From positions 12,852,868 to 12,916,867 of the forward strand of contig OX424555.1 in the NCBI GenBank assembly GCA_949152475.1: DNA of 64,000 nucleotides, given 5' to 3'. The notes below the pieces were generated by a model, which was not told the DNA's origin, did no database searches, and was given only the letters and a program-made list of their open reading frames with translations. The DNA comes from Terebella lapidaria. Taxonomy: Eukaryota; Annelida; Polychaeta; Terebellida; Terebellidae. The translations under genes were made by a program, and so were the position numbers. This document shows, piece after piece, positions 56,601 to 64,000 of this stretch. The stretch's first letter is position 1. The number at the start of each line of letters is the position of its first letter.

Positions 56601-59565
56601 AGAAACCTGTATTTCATGATTTTCATCTGGTTCTTCCGGTTGGATGACAATAGGCAATCTCATTCCGATACCACCAGCGTTGTCCTCGCTTCCAGACAAT
56701 AAATGTGATGAACCAGAAGTTGGTGGCATTTGTATGGGTATGGTCATTCCATTGGATTGAGCCGCATCTGGCCGCAGATCTGTGTCATTCGTTCTGGAAG
56801 AGCTGAATGCTGGGAAACTGTTCACATAACTTGATGGGTCAGTCTCCAAAGATGAATTCTCTATTGAATCTGTACCATTCGCTACTGGAGGTCGGACAGG
56901 AAGTGCCATGGTTTGATTGCTCGAGAATGACCCATTTGCATTGCCAATATCTGTTGGTGGTGTAATATAAGGTAACCTCATGCCTGGTCGTTGCTGCACC
57001 AAGTTTGTATTGGCATTAGGTGGTATCATATACGGTGCTCGACTCATTGGCGGGAGCATACCTGGTGCATTCAACGTAGATGGTGGCATTTGACCTGTCC
57101 TTGTGTGGTCAATTGCTGATGAGTTGACCATTTGCATTCGGCTGACAGAAGTGGAGATATCATTGGGAAAACCCTGCATCATTGGCACGTTTGGGGGAAC
57201 AAAGGGGTTCCTTGGTGGTAGCCGTGGCTGGAAGTTCGGAATGGGTGCCTGGCTTTCACTCCGTGCAGCGTAATAGTTAGCATGTCTGACGCCTGGAGCA
57301 GGTGCCATCTGGACTAGTGGAGGAGGTGGGGGTTGGAGCTGTGGTCTCGAGTGCGGGTGTTGTTGTTGTTGTGGAAGCTGCATTGATAGGACTGGCATGG
57401 AAGGTGTAGGCGGGATGACACTGGATCTGTTTCTTCTATAGCATACCACAACATATGGAAGAACGTGACGAGGACATGATGACAACTGACCATTGATGTA
57501 TTCATAGCAAAAAACCTGAAAGTGATGGAAACAAACACACATACTTACCCAGTGAATTTCCCTATGAAATAATATCTCATATTCATGAACCAAAATGACC
57601 ACAGTTTCAAGGCAGCTTCCAAGAAAATCGAAGAAATCAGAATTCCTTACCTGGGAACGGATTGCTTGTTGGCCTAAAGGGCTATGTTGATTCACGACCA
57701 TGTTACTGACATGACTGTCATAGCCTTCAACTGGTTGCAACTGGGAGTTATCTGGACTTGGCAGGACAGGAAGTGCTTTTCCCAGCATCACCTGAAACCA
57801 CAAGTTATGAACTTGAACTAATTAACAAATTGAAGGTTATACACAGTACTCCTAGAACCTTATCTGTACTGATTCAATCTAGCCTTGACAGAAATGGGCT
57901 GTGAATTCGAACTTCTGGTTCATTTTAATGATAAGTTATTGCTGCAAAGTTCAAAATACATGTGTTCCCTTTTTGGGTTCACCAATTAAACCCTACATCC
58001 TACTGTTTTGATATCTAATACCTCTCCACAAGAGTCAATTAAGACAAGGGTAAGCAGACTGTCAGGTCACCATTGAATCTACCTTCAAAATAATCCTACC
58101 ACCAAAACAATGTGATTTTATCTTCAGAATGCTCAGCTTTCACAAATAATCAATTATATCTGTTCATGAACATGTTGAGACCCTGACCAAAATGGGAATC
58201 TTCTTCCAGTTTCCGCACCACACATTTTTCACACATAAAATTTATTACATATTTATAAAATATGCAAAATATGAAGCTGCAGCAGTCATTGGCATCAGCA
58301 ACTGGCTATGAGTTGTTGACATTGATGTCAAATCAACTTTTTTCTGTTGTTGCAAATAGCATTGCTTTTTTACCTTTAAATGTAATATACAGGATATATT
58401 CATGAATGGGCTTACCTTGTACATGATGAGATAGCACTCTTCCTGCCCAGTGTTTTCAGCAGCCTTCAGCTGGATGTCAGCATGTTTGCAGAGATTCACC
58501 CCACGTTTGCTGTCTCCTGTGTACCAGAAAATACATCATATAGGTAAATGAAGGAAACTTTTAAGGAGAATTTACATTTCTCACCAACGTTTTTCACGCT
58601 CTACCCATACCTCTACCCCATTTCAAAGTCCATAATGTCACTTCTGGACTGTGATAACAACCAAATGAGCTGAATGCCTGTGTTTGGCCAGGCCCACAAT
58701 ACTAGTATTATACATGTAAAACACTGGAACAGGAACTAATAGAAAATATCTGATTGTATTTTTTTTTACCTAAGAAGTTGAAGCTGGACTGTCTGGTCTG
58801 CAAGCCATTCTCCAGGATGTTCCGGATGAGATCCATTGTCTTATAGCAGGTGAACATGTCATGTTCATTTGTGTCCCGATCTTGTTGCCTCAGGTCCCTG
58901 GCCTTTGCCCTGAAACCACAAACTCAGTTATGAAGAACAATATCACCTGGGTCATGGCATTTTAATGTTTCCTTTATCCATGCATTTTATAATAAACTTG
59001 TTACCAGATCAGTGACCAGTTAATATAGACTTACTGGTAGAGTTGATAAAGTCTAAAGTTTTTGACTGTGCGCAGGCTGTGGACTGTCCAGGAAGGCTGG
59101 TAGCTGGGATCCAGGAAAGAGTTCTTGATAATCTGGATCGCTGTGGCATACTTCTGTTCGCTGGGGTGGACATCTGTGTACTCCACCCTCAGGGGAATAC
59201 CTCCTGTAACTATGGTAACATGCACATGGGTGAGAGTTCATTTAAGAGTTCCGATATCTCTTACTGTGCATCAAGGTGACAAGTATCAATATTTTTAACA
59301 TACATGTACTCTTGTACTATATTAGATGTATATGAATATAAACTGACTATATGAATCCATATGTATATGGTGTTGCGTTGAACTACTGATTATGCTGATG
59401 GAATACATTTTAACTCAATATAAATAAAAAGGTACAATGTGTTATCAAAACCAGTATCATTTGATCCCTCAGCAAGAGAAACTACTAGTTTTCATCTTAT
59501 AGAAAGATAACTACTTGTACTAGATAACATCAAGCAGCCTCTTCACCTCGATTTGCCATTGCCAT
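47741..59565 (-). CDS. TEX15-like: TEX15/TASOR-family nuclear protein (DUF3715), about 3213 residues
   Basis: Twelve coding exons on the minus strand, 5' to 3': 59565-59547, 59203-59035, 58909-58770, 58516-58416, 57791-57651, 57515-56353, 56233-56155, 56055-50768, 50679-50568, 50446-50380, 50210-47893, 47785-47741. Phases fit at every junction and the CDS totals 9642 nt. Residues of about 10-220 match the DUF3715 pseudo-PARP domain of TASOR and TEX15 (KRGVNLCKHADIQLKA; QVFCYEYINGQ; PRHVLPYVVVCYRR). The rest is mostly low-complexity and charged, with two strong basic clusters and a helical block near residues 2110-2366. The length is near full-length TEX15 and about twice TASOR, hence the name. 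Family knowledge: mammalian TEX15 links nuclear piRNA to transposon silencing; TASOR is the HUSH scaffold. Residue-level orthology needs a profile search. Confidence 0.72.
50768..56055 (-). CDS. TEX15-like: TEX15-like: giant 5.3-kb exon
   Basis: 5288 nt, phase 0 to 2, encoding about 1762 residues. Two basic clusters that look like nuclear localisation signals: KKKRKRTQSPWLTTKPKKRK (near 55560-55590) and KRQKRKKKNKSGRRRKRKSR (near 53840-53895). The middle is acidic, Ser/Thr-rich and probably disordered. The last 250 residues are helical and well ordered: LAMMRVWELNVLEWESLNRE, LLLRITQLRQEADHQQKMG, MDVRYEKFFKDLEGLNRFH, DIFRLPQEMNKYISVEGN. I infer that this is the TEX15 domain or its equivalent. 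The end was set at 50768 (donor gttgga) because the next exon needs phase 2; reading on gives a stop 43 nt later. Confidence 0.72.
56353..57410 (-). CDS. TEX15-like: TEX15-like: Pro/Gln/Met-rich linker (exon 6, 3' part)
   Basis: About 350 residues rich in Pro, Gln, Met and Asn, starting SSVIPPTPSMPVLSMQLPQQ. Four or more loose copies of a short motif of the form 'MRLP-I' occur: GMRLPYITPP, GMRLPIVIQP, HMRLPTILRD and, related, MIPPNANTN. They read as a diffuse repeat of unknown role. It ends in an acidic patch (EEEDIDDMQSLS). Confidence 0.65.
57515..59203 (-). CDS. TEX15-like: TEX15-like: DUF3715 pseudo-PARP domain (exons 2-6)
   Basis: Exons 59203-59035, 58909-58770, 58516-58416, 57791-57651 and the first 35 codons of 57515-56353. 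Landmarks in order: YATAIQIIKNSFLDPSYQ; RTVKNFRLYQLYQAKARDLR; MFTCYKTMDLIRNILENGL; GDSKRGVNLCKHADI; ECYLIMYKVMLGKALPVLP; VFCYEYINGQLSSCPRHVLP. In TASOR this fold resembles PARP but lacks catalytic activity and is needed for silencing. Here too I do not see a clear H-Y-E triad, but that cannot be judged safely by eye. Confidence 0.75.
57792..58415 (-). other. TEX15-like: Intron of the TEX15-like gene
   Basis: AT-rich intron between exons 4 and 5 of the minus-strand gene; nothing else recognised. Confidence 0.6.
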
Positions 59566-59619
59566 CTCGGTATCACTCGCTCTTGAACTTGAGCATCAAC
59601 ATGGTTCTCTGTTTTGTGC
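59566..59619 (-). promoter_or_regulatory. TEX15-like: 5' UTR part with a 9-codon upstream ORF
   Basis: Between an apparent acceptor ('gattcacag', ending at 59620) and the start codon at 59565 lies a short upstream ORF: ATG at 59602 to TGA at 59573. The main start reads gagATGGCAATGG. This start was chosen because it leaves a phase-1 codon that the next exon (59203) needs. The other open frame of this exon (HKTENHVDAQVQERV) ends in phase 0 and cannot join it. Confidence 0.55.
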
Positions 59620-62600
59620 CTGTGAATCAAGAAAACATTATATTGATTCATGCTTCACATTATAAATACAGGTCAATAGTCTAACATACAAAATGGTTGC
59701 AAACAACCTCAAGGGGGTATCCACCAAAATCCCACAAGCCATGCTGCACATGTCATACGGTGACATATGAAGAGCTACTTTTTTTATATACCTTAAATCC
59801 CTAAATTATTCGTGTCCTTTTATTTTTGCTAATTTTGCTAATTGAACCAAATCGAAAAAAGTTGGACGCGAATTGAAGAAAAAGTGTTAAATGCCATTGC
59901 ACTACACCTGTTTTCTAGTAATAATGCGAAATTAAAAGGGCACGAATGAGTTCACTTGATTAAAACGCAAAAAATACAGGACGCAAAATTATCTGGTTTT
60001 ACACAATTGGCATCTGCATATCTCATCAAAGTTACTTTAGTGTTCAACTGTACAAGTAGTGCCCTCAATCAGTAGTATAAGCATCTCCTGTGAACATACT
60101 ATATTTCACAATGGATTTATTTTATGGATTTCATGACAGGATCAAAACTGTAAAATGAAATTCCTGCAAAATACAGTTCTATTCATAATATATACTAGTA
60201 CAGTGTGAAGACATGAAACTGTAATCTTATCCTTCGTAAAAATGTTGGGAGGTGCAAAACAGCAAAAGTCCAACAAATTCGGGATACCGTATTGGTCCTA
60301 ATAGTAACCTGGCATGCCAAAGCAAGACCTCCTGTAGTAGCTCGCGCAAAAATGAGGTGAAATTTGAGGTAAAATTTAGGGAAATCGCTGAATAATATAC
60401 CTATAGCCTTCAATCCCCTTGATTACGATTCAATTAACATAAATATGTGGATTGGAACACTTCAAGAGGTAATTAGAAAGATATGAAGTGAAATACAGGG
60501 TTATAAAAATCCAACATTTTTGGATAAATGAGGGGGATGTGCTACTATTAGGGCACGTGCCACTATTGGGATCAATACGGTGAACATTATAAAAACTTGA
60601 AACAAAATTGGCAATATCTTGAGAACGGTTAAGGATATTAAAGTTCTATATAGCCAGCACATTGGCTTTTGCATTTTCTATCACAAACAACATGATGACT
60701 TGAAATTCACTTGACTTGGGCTAGTCTTTAAAAAAGCCCTGTGGAGAAAAGTATATTTACAGACAGTATCCTAACGATTTCATCTCGTCAACATAATCAT
60801 CATATTCATTAACTAACGATGCATAAACCAGTACTAAGTATTGTATTTGGCATCTGGTAATATTGATGATCTGCATGACAGGATCTCCAAGAAAATGTCA
60901 AATCGGCCCAACTATCATACTACTCCCCCTCGAAATGAATGCTATTTAATCCGTCTGCCACCTCTTTAATCCTTATTGAATATAGAGGAAGTGCAGAATG
61001 TGATATTTGGCTGACAAATCCATAGCACTTGTGCTTTGATTTGGGTATACATAATTCAATACAGAGAATGTGGTTTTCTTTTCTCTTGGTATGAAGATTT
61101 GCTTCAAATTTATTTACAATGCTACATATTACATCTAGAATTTTCCTCAAAATCCCATCACCCCTTTCACATGATCATGACTAGTATTCAATATATTCCT
61201 TTCTATCTACACGCACTCTATCCTACATGTTTTTAAGGCCAATTTACACATTTTAAGTACAGTCAAATGTCAAAACCTTACTTGAGACTTTATTTATAAA
61301 AAAACAAAAATTTAAAAATTGAAAATGTGGACAGTGAAAACATCACATCATCACCCTACATATAACGAGAGTTGAAGTGTTTGCCTGATTAAATGGTAAA
61401 TTCACACAAAAAGCCAGAAACCAAGTACTATGTCATGCTACAGCTTCTAGAAATCAAATTATCCAATTGATGACTTCAAATGGCTGCTGTTGCCGTTTGT
61501 ATTCATATATTTCGGCACTTGATGACACTGACGAGGTACAGACAAGCTGTTATGTGTTCTTATTGGCCATCAAACTGCTAAAAATTCACACCTTGGAAAA
61601 CACAGATCTGTAGCAGACTTGTTTGATCCCACCGGGGACAGTGAAAGTAGCAGACGCCACAAAGACAGAACAGAAACAGACGGCCATCGATTCTATATCG
61701 CTAATCCCGGACGAGCTTCACATCCGTTCTAGATGCGATCAATAGCACAAGATTCATGTGATATCACACAAACGGAAAACACTATAAAACCCTGCACAGA
61801 TATTCAAGCAAAAACCCATCCACTCTCGGCGCGTATCAAGAATATCTCGCCACAAGCGGCAACATCAAAGCAACGGATATCGGAATGAATTAACCCTTTC
61901 CCACCGACCATGCCTTTTAACTTGTAGATAAACGATCGAGACCTTCACTGCAAATGCCCAACTCCCGGACACAAGCGCTGTCTCTCGGCCAAGTGATGGT
62001 TCTCTGTATAAAAAAAACACCGTAACACCTAAAGAATGATGCTATCCCGTTACTCTAGAAATTTGATAATACTATGATTTATTCCAAGAAATTGACATGA
62101 ATACAAAGCTCCGAATACACATGCGTGCTCTTCGTCAGGTCACTCACAGCTGTCAAAAGCAAACATATTGTACACAACAGAGAAGCTCCAGTTTATTGTT
62201 TCGACCATAAATTATCTGATATAGCGTATAGTGAGTGATATCGTGAATTATGTACACAGCTATACAAATGGAGATACAGGCGGTTAGTTGTGGAGTGGTT
62301 TGACATATATGTCTTCCGCTGAGTTGCCAACCCTGTATATACATAAGCTCAGCATACATGTAGGCCACAGACCATGCCCTCTGATATACCCGAAGCTACT
62401 AGTACATGTATGGTATGTATATGACACAAGCTGACATGTATCGCACCCTTTCCACGCAAAACAAACAATACTGCTACATGATATGCTGTATTTATAAATA
62501 GCCCTGTATAACAGTAGACTACTAGTATGCAGTATACCATACTGGTCTACCCGCAAATTCGATCACAAATGTATTTCTGTTATCATGCTCTTCCATCCCT

Positions 62601-64000
62601 AAGCGTGTACCACACATAAAAGTGCGATGCAGTAACTTAAAACGTACATGTATTCAACCTACACAGTATCAACTATCAAATAGTTTTGTTCGTCTGGTGA
62701 CGAGTCATTGCCTCGCTATTCGGGGTCGAGCAACCAGATCCCCAGATAGGCAGCCCGATGGTAAAATGTTCTTTCTTTGTGCCGTGTGTGGTCGCTTGCA
62801 TCCCCTCGCTGGCACGCCGCCAACTTGACTGACATTAAACGACGAAATACTATGATCGAGCGAAAAACAGAAGTTCGACAAGCTTCTCCAAAATCTTTAG
62901 CATATATCAAGATATGATTGCCTATCAATCTTTTTTTCCTATAGAAGTGGCCTACACGCCCAATAATCTCACAAACCCCATCAATCTCAAAGCCAACTCG
63001 ACAACAACAACAGAATTATTAAGCATCATGTAAGGAATGTTTGACAAAATTGACAAACCAACAGAAGCATAATGCGTTCTATTCAATAAGAGCATTATTC
63101 ACGGACGATATCACAATAAACATTTTCTGCAAAAAGAGTCTATGACCGTCACGGGAATACACAGCCAACACAAGGCAGGAAACAGAAGCTTATACCATAT
63201 TATGCGAATTGACTGTTATTGTGAATACACAGTCAAATATAAGAATAGACTTCTACAACGTGGCAACATCTGCCTGGCCATTTAGATTTGGTGAAAAAAT
63301 ACCACACTCCACCCAGCCTGAAAGATGTCGAGCGTGATTGGCACAGAGTGATTTTTCCCTGTATAAAAGCCACCAGCTGACGTGCTCCCCAGCGGCCCGG
63401 GACGGGCTGTATACAAAGCCTGTACATAACTGGGAGCCTGGCTGCGCATACACATTCATTTGGCTCCACGCCAATATCCGGCAGGTTTCGCTCACCAGGC
63501 ACAGACGCACGAGTGCCCCCAGACAACAGAGCCGGTCACTGCCTGCCTCAACTAAAAGGGGGCGGCGTGGTATTTTTGCCCAGGCAAGAGGTACTCCACA
63601 GCGAGGTGTATCGACCGTTGTTGAGACAAACCGAGCTTGTGTACATTTCTTTCAACGATGGTGTTTAGCGTCTAGAGCTAGACAAGAAAATAGTTGCTTC
63701 TTCGACTGCAGAATGGATGGGGTTAACACACTGCGATGTATCTTCACTCGTATAGCTGCAGTCGTATCGTCATTGTGATCTCAAGATCCCGTTTGCACGT
63801 GTTGATCCAATCATGAATTTCCAACATAATGTACTCAGCTTCTAATAAATGTCCAAATCAACAGATCTACCACATGGTAGTTATCATCAAGATATCTGTG
63901 GATCTGTATTCGTAGTTTTTTCACACAACAAACAATGCATCCACTATTTAAATCCGTCTAAAGCTGTAGATGTCGGACATACCTGTTTAACATCAAATGA
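59620..64000. other. Upstream region of the TEX15-like gene
   Basis: First intron and/or promoter region of the minus-strand gene, apart from the MITE at 60285-60581. A possible 5' non-coding exon donor on the minus strand is 'ttccaag|gtgtga' near 61590. Open frames up to 146 codons (63338-63778) show no recognisable domain. No RNA gene was found. Confidence 0.45.
60285..60581. mobile_element. MITE-like inverted-repeat element, about 300 bp
   Basis: Left end TACCGTATTGGTCCTAATAG, right end CACTATTGGGATCAATACGG, an inverted pair of about 24 bp with some mismatches, extended by 'tagtaacctggc' against 'gcacgtgccacta'. No coding content. The ACCGTATTG-type terminus is common in Tc1/mariner-like MITEs; the flanking dinucleotide is TA only on the left. 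Confidence 0.6.

Noticed and set aside
47741..59565. Naming the minus-strand gene TASOR
   Set aside because: It shares DUF3715, but the length of about 3213 residues, the giant exon and the helical C-terminal block fit TEX15 better; I see no TASOR SPOC or PIN-like region by eye.
59547..59619. Frame HKTENHVDAQVQERV as N-terminal coding sequence
   Set aside because: It ends in phase 0, but the next exon needs a phase-1 partner; the ATG at 59565 in another frame supplies it.
63338..63778. 146-codon plus-strand frame near the right edge
   Set aside because: No domain, no splice context and a shadow frame on the other strand; composition is not convincing.

Overview
The window looks like nuclear DNA of a marine invertebrate, probably a lophotrochozoan and perhaps a bivalve mollusc. 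The support is long intron-split animal genes, AT-rich introns full of short inverted-repeat elements, many TACATGTA palindromes, a 5S-derived SINE and a DIRS retrotransposon. The species cannot be fixed from sequence alone.

Layout. (1) Bases 1-2745 are a tandem satellite, exactly 147 bp per unit in its regular part. (2) Bases 4554-38555, plus strand, hold the 3' nine-tenths of a laminin beta chain gene (LAMB1-like). The exons encode the end of the LN domain, five LE repeats, the LF (domain IV) module, eight more LE repeats, and the coiled coil with the Cys-rich beta knob. All exon phases fit: the exons sum to 4911 nt, or 1636 residues plus stop. The signal peptide and most of the LN domain lie left of the window. 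Two features look unusual: a phase-symmetric 201-nt exon encoding an Asp/Tyr/His-rich insert in LF, and two homologous alternative last exons. (3) The introns carry an apparently intact 6.4-kb DIRS tyrosine-recombinase retrotransposon (11744-18133), several MITE-like elements, a recurring repeat family with hairpin ends (four or five copies, one with compensatory hairpin changes), a 134-bp tandem array, a 5S-headed SINE, and a 59-bp minisatellite grown out of an exon's own 5' splice site. (4) Bases 38556-47740 separate two convergent genes and hold an inverted copy of the repeat family and a nested terminal-inverted-repeat element. (5) Bases 47741-59619, minus strand, hold a complete gene for a protein of about 3213 residues. 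It starts with a TASOR/TEX15-type DUF3715 (pseudo-PARP) domain and its length fits TEX15, which in mammals is a nuclear germline piRNA-pathway factor. (6) Bases 59620-64000 are upstream sequence with one more MITE and no recognised gene.

The two genes have unrelated roles: laminin beta is a secreted basement-membrane subunit, while the TEX15/TASOR-like protein should act in nuclear silencing of transposons. Having a candidate transposon-silencing gene beside a transposon-rich locus is probably chance. Most interesting are the splice-site minisatellite, the duplicated laminin C-terminal exon, the LF cassette exon, the TEX15-like gene, the GATC-rich DIRS element and the covarying repeat hairpins.
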